A DNA stretch of 64,000 bases. Origin: Microbacterium lushaniae. GTDB lineage: Bacteria > Actinomycetota > Actinomycetes > Actinomycetales > Microbacteriaceae. Positions 8,430-17,138 of this stretch are shown here, piece after piece. A model generated the notes under the pieces. It was not told the origin of the DNA, made no database searches, and worked only from the letters and a program-made list of their open reading frames with translations. Numbering within the stretch: the stretch's first letter is position 1; each line of letters begins with the position of its first letter. Location: positions 2,914,001 to 2,978,000 of the forward strand of contig NZ_CP044232.1 of NCBI RefSeq assembly GCF_008727775.1, written 5' to 3'. Both the position numbers and the translations under genes were made by a program.

Positions 8430-9803
8430 CTACTCGCCGCGGGAGATCGCGACCATCTCGTCGCGCGGCACGATCTTGATGCGCGCACGCTCGTGCGGAA
8501 GGCCCAGTGCCACTTCGTGCTCGTCGAGCCGGTGCCATCCCTCGAGGTCGGTCCAATGGACCCCGCGCGACGCCAGCAGGGCCGGGATCGCCTCCTCCGA
8601 GGCATCCTCGGGCTGCCACCACGAACCCTGGTCGTTGATGAGGTGGCGCACGGTCTCCATCGCGTCGGACTTCGTGTGGCCGATGAGTCCGACCGGGCCG
8701 CGCTTGATCCACCCGGTCGCGTACACGCCCGGCACCGGCTCGTTGGAGTCCTTGTGCAGCACCTGCCCCTCGCGGTTGGGGATGACGCCGTGCCGCTTGT
8801 CGAAGGGCACACCCGGCAGCGGCGAACCGAAGTAGCCGACGGCCCGGTACAGCGCCTGGATCGGGATCTCGCGCAGTTCCCCCGTGCCGACCACCCCGCC
8901 CTCGCCGTCGGGACGCGTGCGCTCGTAGACGAAAGCCGACACGTGGCCGGCCTCATCCGTCTTGACCTCGACCGGCTTGGCCCAGAAGTGCAGGTGCAGG
9001 CGGCGGGATGCCTCACCTCCGGCGTTGTTCGCGCTCGGGCGCTTGCGCCAGGCCTGCAGCACGCGATCGATCACCATGACCTGCTTGTTGCTGGCGATCG
9101 CCGCCTTGGAGGCCTCGTCGTAGTCGAAGTCCTCGTCGTACACGACCATGTCGACGTCATGGAGCTCGCCGAGCTCGCGCAGCTCGAGGGGGGTGAACTT
9201 CACCTGCGCGGGACCACGGCGGCCGAACACGTGCACGTCGGTGACCGGCGATGCCTTCAGGCCCTCGTACACGTTGTCCGGGATCTCGGTGGACAGCAGA
9301 TCGTCGGCGTGCTTGGCGAGCATGCGCGACACGTCGAGGGCGACGTTGCCGTTGCCGATCACGGCGACCGACGACGCATCCAGCGGCCACGTGCGCGGCA
9401 CATCCGGATGTCCGTCGAACCAGCTGACGAAATCGGCGGCGCCGTACGATCCCTCCGCATCGATGCCCGGGATGTCCAGGCTCGTGTCACGGACCGCGCC
9501 GGTGGCGAAGATCACCGCGTTGTAGTGGCGCTTGAGGTCTTCGAGGGTGATGTCCTGGCCGTAGCGGACGTTGCCGAACAGGCGGATGTCGCCACGGTCG
9601 AGCACTTCGCGCAGGGCCGTGATGATGCCCTTGATGCGCGGATGGTCGGGCGCGACGCCATAGCGGACGAGCCCGTAGGGCGCGGGGAGCTGCTCGAACA
9701 GATCGATCGACACGTCGAACTTGCGCTCGGCCTTGAGCAGGATGTCGGCCGCGTAGATGCCGGCGGGTCCGGCGCCGACGATGGCCAGCCTGAGCTTGGT
9801 CAT
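8430..9803 (-). CDS. fprA: Ferredoxin/adrenodoxin-NADP+ reductase
   Basis: 457 residues from an ATG at 9803 with AAAGGA six bases upstream; the open frame continues far upstream but lacks coding sense there. The N-terminal FAD loop is VGAGPAGIYAAD (residues 9-20), and the NADPH-binding segment is VIGNGNVALDVSRML. Length and sequence order match the mitochondrial-adrenodoxin-reductase-like FprA family of actinobacteria, which transfers electrons between NADPH and ferredoxins that feed cytochromes P450 or assimilation enzymes. It follows the polyprenyl synthase gene on the same strand with a 49-bp gap, placing it beside quinone biosynthesis. Its redox partner is not encoded in this window. Confidence 0.92.
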   Translation of the reverse strand: MTKLRLAIVGAGPAGIYAADILLKAERKFDVSIDLFEQLPAPYGLVRYGVAPDHPRIKGIITALREVLDRGDIRLFGNVRYGQDITLEDLKRHYNAVIFATGAVRDTSLDIPGIDAEGSYGAADFVSWFDGHPDVPRTWPLDASSVAVIGNGNVALDVSRMLAKHADDLLSTEIPDNVYEGLKASPVTDVHVFGRRGPAQVKFTPLELRELGELHDVDMVVYDEDFDYDEASKAAIASNKQVMVIDRVLQAWRKRPSANNAGGEASRRLHLHFWAKPVEVKTDEAGHVSAFVYERTRPDGEGGVVGTGELREIPIQALYRAVGYFGSPLPGVPFDKRHGVIPNREGQVLHKDSNEPVPGVYATGWIKRGPVGLIGHTKSDAMETVRHLINDQGSWWQPEDASEEAIPALLASRGVHWTDLEGWHRLDEHEVALGLPHERARIKIVPRDEMVAISRGE

Positions 9804-9852
9804 GAAGATCCTTTCGAGTTTGCCAACACCGGTCGCCGAGCGTGTCGAAGGG

Positions 9853-10914
9853 TCAGCTGGAGCGGTCGGCGACAGCCTGCGCGAAGCGCGTGAGCGCCTC
9901 GCGCACGGGTCCGTCGGGAACCGGGTCCAGCGCCGCGATCGCTTCGGCAGACCACGAGTGGGCCAGGTCGAGGGTGGCACGCGTCGCGGCGTGGTCGCGC
10001 AGCTCGGCGAGCGCGCCGTCGAGCACGCCGGGGTCCGCACCGTCGGCGATACGGGCCACGCCGTCGTCGATGCGGGCGTGCAGGTCGCGGGACGGCGCAT
10101 CCTGCCGCTGCCCGAGCAGCAGGTACGGCATGGTCGGCACACCGGCCCGCAGGTCGGTGCCGGGCACCTTCCCCGTTTCGTCGGGGTCGTCCGACAGGTC
10201 GAGCACGTCGTCCAGCAGCTGGAAGGCGACGCCCGCCTTCTCGCCGAAGACGCGCACGGGCTCCTCGTACTCCTGGGGAGCGCGCGCGAACACGACGCCC
10301 GCCTCGGCGGCGGCGGCGATGAGCGAGCCGGTCTTGTCCGAGAGCACCTGGAGGTAGAAGGCGACCGGATCGTCGCCCGGCTGCGGACCCACCGTCTCGT
10401 GCATCTGCCCGAGGACGAGGCGCTCGAAGGTGTCGGACTGCAGGCGGATGGCGCGGTCGCCGTGGCGCGCCATGATCCCGCTGGCACGGGAGAACAGCAG
10501 GTCGCCGGTGAGGATCGCGATGTTGTTTCCCCACACCGTCTGCGCGCTCGGGACCCCGCGACGCACGTCGGCACCGTCCATGACGTCGTCGTGGTACAGC
10601 GAACCCAGGTGGGTCATCTCCAGTGCGGTCGCGCCCTGGACGACGGCATCGGTGACACCCTCCCCCAGCTGTGAAGTGAGGATCGCCAGCATCGGGCGCA
10701 CGCGCTTGCCGCCGGCCTCATACAGGTAACGGCTGGTCGCGTCGGCGAGCGAATCGGTGACGCGCAGCTCGCTCGCGAGGCTCTGCTCGACGCGCTCGAG
10801 CCCGGCCTCGACCGTGGCGAGGAGCTTGCGCGAGCGGACGCCGGCGAAAATGCGGTCGGCGAGGCCCAGTTTGCCCGCCATCTGCGAGCCCGCAGCGGAA
10901 GGTCTGGGGGTCAC
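9853..10914 (-). CDS. Long-chain polyprenyl diphosphate synthase (menaquinone side chain)
   Basis: 353 residues. Both aspartate-rich motifs of trans-isoprenyl diphosphate synthases are present: DDVMD (109-113) and DDVLD (235-239), with GGKRVRP (68-74) and DKTGSL. The enzyme condenses isopentenyl diphosphate to a long all-trans chain, here most likely the side chain that MenA attaches. A GTG start at 10914 is supported by TAGGGT six bases upstream (leaderless pattern); an internal ATG at 10881 is the alternative. Neighbours are menG upstream (9-bp gap) and fprA downstream. Chain length (hepta- to nonaprenyl) cannot be read reliably from sequence. Confidence 0.9.
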   Translation of the reverse strand: MTPRPSAAGSQMAGKLGLADRIFAGVRSRKLLATVEAGLERVEQSLASELRVTDSLADATSRYLYEAGGKRVRPMLAILTSQLGEGVTDAVVQGATALEMTHLGSLYHDDVMDGADVRRGVPSAQTVWGNNIAILTGDLLFSRASGIMARHGDRAIRLQSDTFERLVLGQMHETVGPQPGDDPVAFYLQVLSDKTGSLIAAAAEAGVVFARAPQEYEEPVRVFGEKAGVAFQLLDDVLDLSDDPDETGKVPGTDLRAGVPTMPYLLLGQRQDAPSRDLHARIDDGVARIADGADPGVLDGALAELRDHAATRATLDLAHSWSAEAIAALDPVPDGPVREALTRFAQAVADRSS

Positions 10915-10920
10915 CTTCCC

Positions 10921-10926
10921 ACCCTA
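10921..10926 (-). promoter_or_regulatory. -10 element, likely leaderless promoter of the polyprenyl synthase gene
   Basis: TAGGGT, six bases before the GTG at 10914; it lies in the short gap after menG and supports the upstream start. Confidence 0.45.
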
Positions 10927-11667
10927 CCCCGCCCCGCTGGAGGCCTCGGATTCCGCAGCGGTGCCGCGGTGCAGCGCCACGATGCCGAACGACAGGTTGC
11001 GGTACGCGACATCGCTCCAGCCGGCTTCCCGCAGCCACGCCGACAGGGTGCGCTGGTCGGGCCACGAGCGGATGGATTCGTTCAGGTAGTCGTAGGCCTC
11101 GGCGTTGGAGCTGACGGCCTTGGCCACCAGTGGCAGGACGCGGCCGTTGTAGAAGCGGTACAGCTCGGCGAACGCCCGCGCGGGCGGGTGCGAGAACTCG
11201 CAGATCACGATGCGTCCGCCGGGCTTGGTGACGCGGCGGAGTTCCCGCAGGGCCGCGCGCGGGTCGTTGACGTTGCGCAGCCCGAACGACATCGTCACCG
11301 CGTCGAACTCCGCGTCGTCGAAGGGGAGGTCGGTGGCGTCGGCCTGCACGAACGACAGATTCGGGATGTCGCCGTGGCGGCGTCGTCCCTCCGCGATCAT
11401 CCCGGGCGAGAAGTCGGCGGCGATGACCTCGGCGCCACTGCGGGCCAGCGACACCGAACTGGCACCGGTGCCGGCGGCCAGGTCGAGGATGCGCTGCCCT
11501 GGCCGCGGAGCCACGGCCCGGGTGGTGGCAACGCGCCAGAACCGGTCGTTGCCGAGGCTGAGGACCGTGTTGGTTCGGTCGTAGGCGGGCGCGACCTGAT
11601 CGAACATCCCGCTGACGCGGGCCGGGTCCTTGCCGAGGTCGGCGCGATTCGGCTCGGGAGTGGTCAC
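10924..11667 (-). CDS. menG: Demethylmenaquinone methyltransferase
   Basis: 247 residues, the typical MenG/UbiE length. Seen: the signature [12 protein letters not shown] near the N-terminus, the SAM loop [19 protein letters not shown], and [11 protein letters not shown]. It methylates demethylmenaquinone with S-adenosylmethionine, the last step of menaquinone synthesis, at the inner face of the membrane. The GTG start has no Shine-Dalgarno but lies six bases after TAGACT (11674-11679). The next gene, for side-chain synthesis, begins 9 bp after its stop, so the two are likely co-expressed. Confidence 0.93.
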   Translation of the reverse strand: MTTPEPNRADLGKDPARVSGMFDQVAPAYDRTNTVLSLGNDRFWRVATTRAVAPRPGQRILDLAAGTGASSVSLARSGAEVIAADFSPGMIAEGRRRHGDIPNLSFVQADATDLPFDDAEFDAVTMSFGLRNVNDPRAALRELRRVTKPGGRIVICEFSHPPARAFAELYRFYNGRVLPLVAKAVSSNAEAYDYLNESIRSWPDQRTLSAWLREAGWSDVAYRNLSFGIVALHRGTAAESEASSGAG

Positions 11668-11673
11668 GCGTCG

Positions 11674-11679
11674 AGTCTA
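11674..11679 (-). promoter_or_regulatory. -10 element, likely leaderless promoter of menG
   Basis: TAGACT on the minus strand ends six bases before the menG GTG; there is no Shine-Dalgarno in between. Confidence 0.5.
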
Positions 11680-11735
11680 GGCCGGGCGGATGCAGCGCCC
11701 CACCGCCGATGCCCGACGCCCGGGAACGTGCGCCC

Positions 11736-12266
11736 TCAGCCGGGGAAGGAGGTCAGCACGTCGAGCCAGCGGCTGATCGTGGCGTCGTCGAACGGGGCGC
11801 GGCGCCGTCGCACCCGCAGCTCGAGGTCGACGGCCACCGACTCCAGGCGCTCGACGATGTCGAGCGGGTAGCCATACTGCACGCGATGCTCGTCCCACTC
11901 GTCGCGGTCGTCGATCCAGATGCCGCGCCCGGCCTGCTCGACGACGTCGAGGTCCATGTCGATGCCGGTGGGCTCCTCCCCGTCCCAGGCGACGTCCCAC
12001 GCGAGGTCGATGTACACACGCGTGGGGTGCGGGGCGGCGTTGGAGGTGAACGTCCACTCCCCGCTCGGCGGGATCAGCGTCACATTGGGCTGTCGTGCGC
12101 GCACATCGCGGCCGGGGCGGGAGCTGCGCCATCCGGCCTGCTGCCCCACCCATTCGCCGTGGTCGTCGCGACCCAGGTACACGCACTCGTGCTCCCAGTG
12201 CGGGGCGCCATCCCACTTCCGCCAGCGGAACATGACGCGCGTGCCAGGTGCGGGACGAGAGATCAC
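11736..12266 (-). CDS. DUF402 domain protein
   Basis: 176 residues, soluble and acidic-aromatic. The sequence pattern (PHWEHECVYLG, RVYIDLAWDV, DMDLDVV and the RGIWIDDRDEWDEH segment) matches DUF402 proteins, a beta-barrel family that includes nucleoside phosphatases and the FomD-type hydrolases, in which clustered Asp/Glu bind divalent metal. The GTG start is six bases after TAGACT (12273-12278). It is divergent from menF, with both promoters packed in an 81-bp gap. A phosphatase role is family inference; no substrate is indicated. Confidence 0.8.
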   Translation of the reverse strand: MISRPAPGTRVMFRWRKWDGAPHWEHECVYLGRDDHGEWVGQQAGWRSSRPGRDVRARQPNVTLIPPSGEWTFTSNAAPHPTRVYIDLAWDVAWDGEEPTGIDMDLDVVEQAGRGIWIDDRDEWDEHRVQYGYPLDIVERLESVAVDLELRVRRRRAPFDDATISRWLDVLTSFPG

Positions 12267-12272
12267 GATCGC

Positions 12273-12278
12273 AGTCTA
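12273..12278 (-). promoter_or_regulatory. -10 element, likely leaderless promoter of the DUF402 gene
   Basis: TAGACT, six bases from the GTG at 12266, in the 81-bp divergent gap with menF. On the other strand TAGGCT (12335-12340) lies seven bases before the menF GTG. Confidence 0.45.
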
Positions 12279-12347
12279 GGGATGCCGCGCCCTCTCCGGG
12301 CCCTCGCCCACAGGCTCCGCGCCCAGGCGCGAACTAGGCTGGGAGAC

Positions 12348-13628
12348 GTGCCCGCGCCCCCGTCTCCCACGATCCCGCGGCTTCGCGTCGTCACGCGCGA
12401 GATCGCGGCGGTGGACGACGTCCTCGCCTACTCCGCCGCCACCGACCCGCTGTTCTGGAGCCGCCGCGGCGATGCGCTGGCCGGCTTCGGAGTCGCTCTG
12501 CGGCTGGAGGCGGCACCGGGCGCGCCGACCCCCGCCGCCGAGCTCGCGGTCCGCTGGCGCTCGGTGGCAGCAGCCGCCGACATCGACGACGCCGTGGGCG
12601 TGCCCGGCACCGGCCTGGTCGCCCTCGGCTCCTTCGCGTTCGACCCGAGCTCGGCTCACGCCAGCGTGCTCACGGTGCCGGCGACGCTCGTCGGGCGACG
12701 CGGAGGCCGAACGTGGGTCACGCACGTGCGCGTGGACGAACCGGTTCCCGACGCCGATGCCGCCGCCCTCCCCCCGGCTACCCCGTTCGGCCCGCACTGG
12801 TCGGCCACGCTCGGCCCCGGGCGCATGAGCGCACAGGGGTATCAGGACGCGGTGCGCACCGCGCTGGAGGCGATCGCCCGCCACGACGTGGAGAAGGTCG
12901 TCCTGGCTCGCGATGTCGTGGGCACCGTTCCCTCCGGAGCCGACCTCCGCCGCCTCGTGCGTGCGCTCCTGTCGGGCTACCCCGACTGCTGGGTGTTCGC
13001 CGTCGACGGTCTGATCGGCGCGAGCCCCGAGACCCTCGTGACCGCCTCGCGGGGCACCGTCACCGCGCGTGTCCTGGCCGGGACGATCGCGCGCGGCGCC
13101 GACGCGGACGCCGACACCGCGGCATCCCTGTTCCTCTCCGACAGCGGCAAGGACCAGGACGAGCACCGCTTCGCCGTGCGCAGCGTGCTGGACGCGCTGC
13201 GCCCGCACACCAGCGCCCTCGCCGCGGCGGAGGAGCCGTTCACGCTGCGGCTGCCGAACGTGTGGCACCTCGCCACCGACGTCGAGGGAGAACTGGACGA
13301 CGGCTCGTCCTCCCTCGACCTCGTCGCGGCGCTGCACCCCACCGCGGCGGTCGCGGGAACCCCCACCCCCACCGCGATGGCGATGATCCGCCGGCTCGAG
13401 CCGTTCGACCGGGGCCGCTACGCCGGTGCGGTGGGCTGGATCGATGCCTCCGGCGACGGCGAGTGGGCCATCGCGCTGCGCTGCGCGCAGTTCGACCTCC
13501 CCGACGCCAACGGTGCGCTGCCCATCACCGCCTACGCCGGGGCGGGCATCGTCGCCGGCAGCGACCCGGAGACGGAACTACTGGAGACGCGCGTGAAGTT
13601 CCGGCCGATCGTCGAAGCGCTCGCCTGA
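12348..13628 (+). CDS. menF: Isochorismate synthase
   Basis: 426 residues from the GTG at 12348; a longer open frame upstream overlaps the divergent DUF402 gene and is not used. Chorismate-binding family features are plain: VEKVVLARDV, GASPETLV, VLAGTIARG, SDSGKDQDEH, and the C-terminal PFDRGRYAGAVGW, ITAYAGAGIVAGSDPE. It isomerises chorismate to isochorismate, opening the menaquinone branch (a siderophore branch uses the same enzyme type, but no such genes are here). GGGAG lies just upstream and TAGGCT seven bases upstream, so translation could be leaderless or use a short leader. It faces ppk2 tail-to-tail with a 7-bp gap. Confidence 0.92.
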   Translation: MPAPPSPTIPRLRVVTREIAAVDDVLAYSAATDPLFWSRRGDALAGFGVALRLEAAPGAPTPAAELAVRWRSVAAAADIDDAVGVPGTGLVALGSFAFDPSSAHASVLTVPATLVGRRGGRTWVTHVRVDEPVPDADAAALPPATPFGPHWSATLGPGRMSAQGYQDAVRTALEAIARHDVEKVVLARDVVGTVPSGADLRRLVRALLSGYPDCWVFAVDGLIGASPETLVTASRGTVTARVLAGTIARGADADADTAASLFLSDSGKDQDEHRFAVRSVLDALRPHTSALAAAEEPFTLRLPNVWHLATDVEGELDDGSSSLDLVAALHPTAAVAGTPTPTAMAMIRRLEPFDRGRYAGAVGWIDASGDGEWAIALRCAQFDLPDANGALPITAYAGAGIVAGSDPETELLETRVKFRPIVEALA

Positions 13629-13635
13629 GCGCGCC

Positions 13636-14493
13636 TCACGTCGCCGCCAGCCGCGCCTTCTCCCGTTCGACGTCGTAATCGGGCGCGGGCCAGTGCGGGT
13701 CGAGCCCTGCCAGCGCGTCGGCGAGCAGTTCCTGCACGGCCAGCCGGGCGTACCACTTGCGGTCGGCGGGCACCACATGCCACGGCGCGGCGTCGGTGGA
13801 GGTGCGCTCGATGGCCACCTGATAGGCGGTCATGTACTCATCCCACCGCTCCCGCTCGTCGATGTCGCCAGGGTTGTACTTCCACTGCTTGTCGGGGCGG
13901 TCGAGCCGTTCGGCCAGCCGCGTCCGCTGCTCTTCGCGGGAGATGTGCAGCATGACCTTGACCCAGCGGATGCCGCGAGCCGCCGCATCCGCCTCGAAAT
14001 CCACGATCGCGCCATAGCGCCGCTCGATCTCCTCCGGCGGGGCGAGTGCGCGCACGCGGCCGATCAGCACGTCTTCGTAGTGGGAGCGGTCGAACACCCC
14101 GATGCGCCCCGGTTCGGGCAGGCGCCGCCCGATCCGCCACAGGAAGTCATGGGCGAGCTCCTCATCGGTGGGCTTCTTGAAGGCCGCCAGCTCGACGCCC
14201 TGGGGGTCGACGGCCCCCACCACGTTCCGCACGATGCCGCCCTTGCCGGCGGTGTCCATGGCCTGCAGGAGCAGCAGCACCGACCCCTCCGCGGTGCCGG
14301 CCACGCTCTGCGCGAACAGCCGCTCCTGCAGCTCGCCGAGTCGTGTCGCGCCCTCCGCCAGATCCTCGACGCCGTCGGGCTTGCCGCCGGTGTAGCCGGG
14401 CGTCGAGCGCGGGTCGACATGCGTGAGGGCGAAACCCGCTCGAGCGCGCAGCGCCTCGGATGCGGCGGTGCTCCACCGCGACGAAGTGGTCAT
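13636..14493 (-). CDS. ppk2: Polyphosphate kinase 2 family protein
   Basis: 285 residues. Walker A is MDTAGKGG (79-86) and the Walker B/lid segment is FDRSHYEDVL (134-143), both diagnostic for PPK2 enzymes, which transfer phosphate between polyphosphate and nucleoside di- or monophosphates. The size fits a single-domain enzyme. The ATG at 14493 is the first in-frame start giving family-like sequence; the frame stays open upstream into menD antisense. It sits between menF and menD although its function is unrelated to quinones; the compact spacing suggests shared transcription with menD. Subclass (NDP or NMP preference) is not resolved. Confidence 0.88.
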   Translation of the reverse strand: MTTSSRWSTAASEALRARAGFALTHVDPRSTPGYTGGKPDGVEDLAEGATRLGELQERLFAQSVAGTAEGSVLLLLQAMDTAGKGGIVRNVVGAVDPQGVELAAFKKPTDEELAHDFLWRIGRRLPEPGRIGVFDRSHYEDVLIGRVRALAPPEEIERRYGAIVDFEADAAARGIRWVKVMLHISREEQRTRLAERLDRPDKQWKYNPGDIDERERWDEYMTAYQVAIERTSTDAAPWHVVPADRKWYARLAVQELLADALAGLDPHWPAPDYDVEREKARLAAT

Positions 14494-14537
14494 GTGCTCA
14501 TGATGGCCGCCCGCGGCCGGCCGCGCATCCCCGGCGG

Positions 14538-16307
14538 TCAGCGCGGCAGCGGAACCTCGATGAGCTGGCGTCCGCCGGCAGGCGAGGTCAGCAGCTGATC
14601 GAGCGCCCCGCGCGTGGTCACGCGGTGGAACTCCCACCCGTACGCGAGCGCGAGATGCTCCAGCCGCACCGCCTGCGGGGTGTAGAGGACGCGGTCCATC
14701 GCCTCCGCGCCCGCCGTCTCGGCCACCTCGAGGCCGTCGAAGATCGTCCCGCCGCCGTCGTTGCCGACGACCACCTGGATGCGGGGTTCCTCCTCCACAC
14801 CGGGCATCAGCAGCGCGCCGGCATCGTGCAGGAAAGCCAGATCCCCGACGAGGGCCCGCGTGAGGCCGGGCCGCCCGTCGGCCTGACTGGCGATGGCCAC
14901 TCCCAGCGCGGTCGCGACGGTGCCGTCGATTCCGGCGAGGCCGCGGTTGGCGTGCACGGGCACCTTCTTGCCGCCGAGGACGGCGTCGGCCACGCGCACG
15001 AGCCGGGAGGAGCCGAACACCAGCCGGTCGTGCGGCCACGTCGCCCGCCACAGGGCGTCGACGAGCGACGCGCGGTCCAGCGGCGCGCGCAGGACGGCGA
15101 CCTCCGCGGCGATCGCGCCCAGCCGCTGCTGCGGTTCGGCCGATGACAGGGCGTCGGCGTCGGGCGCGGGGGGAGACAGGTCGACCGCCGCGGCCGCCGA
15201 CGCGCGCATCCAGCGCCCCAGCCACTCCCGGTCGGGTGTGCCGTCACCGACGCGCACGGCATCCGCCGACACCGTGGTGCCGTTGAGGTTGAGCGGTTCA
15301 CCGGGGCCGCGCACCGCGACCACGTCGACATCGGGACGGGCGAGGAGGGCGGCGACCTCGCGGCTGAGCGTGGGGTGACCGAACACCACGACGCGCTGCA
15401 CGGCGCCGCCGAGGTCGGGCTCGCGCAGCAGTGCGCGGTAGCCGTGGACGAGGTTGCGGCCGAACCGCGCACCGCTGACGATCTCCGCGACCAGCGGCCA
15501 ACCGCCGGCGTGAGCGAGCTCCTCCGCCGCGGGACCGGCGTCTGCCCCGGCGACCACGATCGTGCGGGGCCCGCGGGCAAGCACGTGCGGGGACGTCTCG
15601 GCCGGCGCGGCGTCCGCGCCACCGATGCCGCCGCCGCCCTGGTACAGCGCCCCGGACTCGCCATCGGGCGACCCGTCGCCCTCCACCACCGCCGGCTCGG
15701 CCAGCCACGCGGGCACCGCGCCGGCGAGCGGCTCGCGATAGGGCAGGTTCAGGTGCACGGGTCCGCCGGGGCGTGCCACGCTCCCCCGCGCCGCCTCGAA
15801 GGCGTCGGCTGCGACCGAGCGCAGCAGCGTCGTCTGCTCCGACGACCCATCGGCGTCGGCGGTCTCGGGCACCGGCAGGTCGGCGTCGAACCGGACGTTC
15901 GGGGCGAACAGCCCAGGCTGGCGGGTGGTCTGGTTCGCCCCGACACCCCGCAGCTCGGGCGGCCGGTCGGCGGTCAGGAGAACGAGCGGCACGGCGGCGT
16001 GGTGCGCTTCCAGGACGGCCGGGAGGAGGTTGGCCACGGCGGTCCCCGAGGTGCAGATGAGCGCAGCCGGGGTGCCGGTCTCGCGTCCGATACCCAAAGC
16101 CGTGAATCCCGCGACCCGCTCGTCGATGCGCACGTGCAGTCGGATGCGGCCCTCTCGCTCGAGCGCGGCCGCCACCAGAGCGAGAGCCTGCGAGCGGGAG
16201 CCGGGGCTCAGCACGACGTGTTCCACCCCACGCGCCACCAGCGCCCCCAGCAGTGCGGCGGCCGCGTCGGTGGCGGGTGCCGCGTCGGTGCGGCGGTCTG
16301 CGGTCAC
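14538..16307 (-). CDS. menD: 2-succinyl-5-enolpyruvyl-6-hydroxy-3-cyclohexene-1-carboxylate synthase
   Basis: 589 residues from a GTG at 16307 that nearly abuts the stop of the preceding gene (one-base gap), suggesting translational coupling; no Shine-Dalgarno is visible. ThDP-enzyme organisation: N-terminal HVVLSPGSRSQALAL, the conserved TSGTAVANLLPAV and LTADRPPELRGVGANQT segments, and the C-terminal ThDP-Mg site GNDGGGTIFDGLE. It condenses isochorismate with 2-oxoglutarate. The frame remains open upstream through the PLDc_N gene, but that extension has no MenD character. Neighbouring menF supplies its substrate. Confidence 0.93.
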   Translation of the reverse strand: MTADRRTDAAPATDAAAALLGALVARGVEHVVLSPGSRSQALALVAAALEREGRIRLHVRIDERVAGFTALGIGRETGTPAALICTSGTAVANLLPAVLEAHHAAVPLVLLTADRPPELRGVGANQTTRQPGLFAPNVRFDADLPVPETADADGSSEQTTLLRSVAADAFEAARGSVARPGGPVHLNLPYREPLAGAVPAWLAEPAVVEGDGSPDGESGALYQGGGGIGGADAAPAETSPHVLARGPRTIVVAGADAGPAAEELAHAGGWPLVAEIVSGARFGRNLVHGYRALLREPDLGGAVQRVVVFGHPTLSREVAALLARPDVDVVAVRGPGEPLNLNGTTVSADAVRVGDGTPDREWLGRWMRASAAAAVDLSPPAPDADALSSAEPQQRLGAIAAEVAVLRAPLDRASLVDALWRATWPHDRLVFGSSRLVRVADAVLGGKKVPVHANRGLAGIDGTVATALGVAIASQADGRPGLTRALVGDLAFLHDAGALLMPGVEEEPRIQVVVGNDGGGTIFDGLEVAETAGAEAMDRVLYTPQAVRLEHLALAYGWEFHRVTTRGALDQLLTSPAGGRQLIEVPLPR

Positions 16308-16308
16308 G

Positions 16309-16746
16309 TCAGCCGACGGCGCCGCGCTGACCGCGCGCGTCGTCGTCACCGTCGGTGCTCGGCGGGGTGGGGCCGGTTTCGCTGGGCGGGGCGTCCGCGG
16401 ACGGGTCCGCGCGGAAGCGCTCGTCGTCGGCCTCGGCGTCGAGCTGGGCGAGCTCTTCCTCCAGGCGGCGGATGCGCTCGTCCTGGTCGGCCATCGATCC
16501 GATGCTGCCGAGGAACTCGGGGTCGTCGTCCGGCGCGCGGCGGGCGGCGGCGGTCTTCGCACCGCGGCCACGTCCGACGACGAACCACAGCAGGCCGCCG
16601 AGCACCGGAAGCAGCACGACGATGGCGATCCAGGCACCCTTGCTCACGCCGCGGTGGCGGGTCGAGGGCTGCAGCGCGCAATCCACGATCGCGTACACCC
16701 AGAACGCGGTGCCCACGAGCGCCAGGATCAGCAACAGCCTCGTCAT
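16309..16746 (-). CDS. PLDc_N (phospholipase D-nuclease N-terminal) domain membrane protein
   Basis: 145 residues: two hydrophobic helices (about residues 4-24 and 38-60) joined by a short loop containing YAIVDCALQP, then a charged cytoplasmic tail rich in Asp, Glu, Arg and Pro. This matches the PLDc_N two-helix module found in small actinobacterial membrane proteins and cardiolipin synthases; no catalytic HKD motif follows, so it is not itself a phospholipase. The ATG is six bases after TAGGAT (16753-16758), and GAGGG also lies just upstream. menD begins one base after its stop. Role unknown. Confidence 0.78.
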   Translation of the reverse strand: MTRLLLILALVGTAFWVYAIVDCALQPSTRHRGVSKGAWIAIVVLLPVLGGLLWFVVGRGRGAKTAAARRAPDDDPEFLGSIGSMADQDERIRRLEEELAQLDAEADDERFRADPSADAPPSETGPTPPSTDGDDDARGQRGAVG

Positions 16747-16752
16747 GCCCTC

Positions 16753-16758
16753 ATCCTA
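16753..16758 (-). promoter_or_regulatory. -10 element, likely leaderless promoter of the PLDc_N-menD unit
   Basis: TAGGAT on the minus strand, six bases before the ATG at 16746; it probably drives menD as well. Confidence 0.45.
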
Positions 16759-16808
16759 GGCGGGATGTCTGTGCGTGGGCCGGGCGGGCGGGACCTCGGG
16801 CCGCGATT

Positions 16809-16814
16809 TAGGAT
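16809..16814 (+). promoter_or_regulatory. -10 element, likely leaderless promoter of the DUF4229 gene
   Basis: TAGGAT on the plus strand, six bases before the ATG at 16821. It mirrors the divergent copy at 16753-16758. Confidence 0.5.
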
Positions 16815-16820
16815 GGACGC

Positions 16821-17117
16821 ATGAATGCGCGCTCCGCCCTGGTGTACACCGCGTTGCGGCTGCTGGCGTTCTTCGTCCCGTTCGGCATCCTCATGCTGTT
16901 CCCGGTGTTCCAGGACCTGCCGTGGCTGGCGGCGCTGTTCGCTGCCCTGATCGGTCTGAGCCTGTCGCTGCTGTTCCTGCGCCGCCCTCTCGATCAGGTC
17001 ACCTCCGGCATGGCGGAGCGCCGGCGGCGGGCCCGCCGCTCGAACGCCGCCGACGACGCCCTCGCCGAAGATGCCGCCGCAGAGACGGCGGCCGGCCCGC
17101 GCGACACCGACCGCTGA
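16821..17117 (+). CDS. DUF4229 domain membrane protein
   Basis: 98 residues: two transmembrane helices (about 8-28 and 35-55), then RRPLDQVTSGMAERRRRARR and an acidic-alanine tail. This layout, including the basic stretch after the second helix, is that of the DUF4229 family, found in actinobacteria and often encoded near menaquinone genes. It sits between divergent menD/PLDc_N and convergent menA. Start chosen from the TAGGAT-N6-ATG arrangement; there is no Shine-Dalgarno. Function unknown; location next to membrane-bound MenA hints at a role at the membrane, but nothing more can be claimed. Confidence 0.8.
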   Translation: MNARSALVYTALRLLAFFVPFGILMLFPVFQDLPWLAALFAALIGLSLSLLFLRRPLDQVTSGMAERRRRARRSNAADDALAEDAAAETAAGPRDTDR

Positions 17118-17138
17118 CGGCCCGTCCCCCGCGGTGCG

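Noticed and set aside
7134..9893. 919-codon plus-strand frame opposite the hydrolase and fprA genes
   Set aside because: Composition is Arg, Gly and Ala-rich without any domain; it is the shadow of well-supported minus-strand genes.
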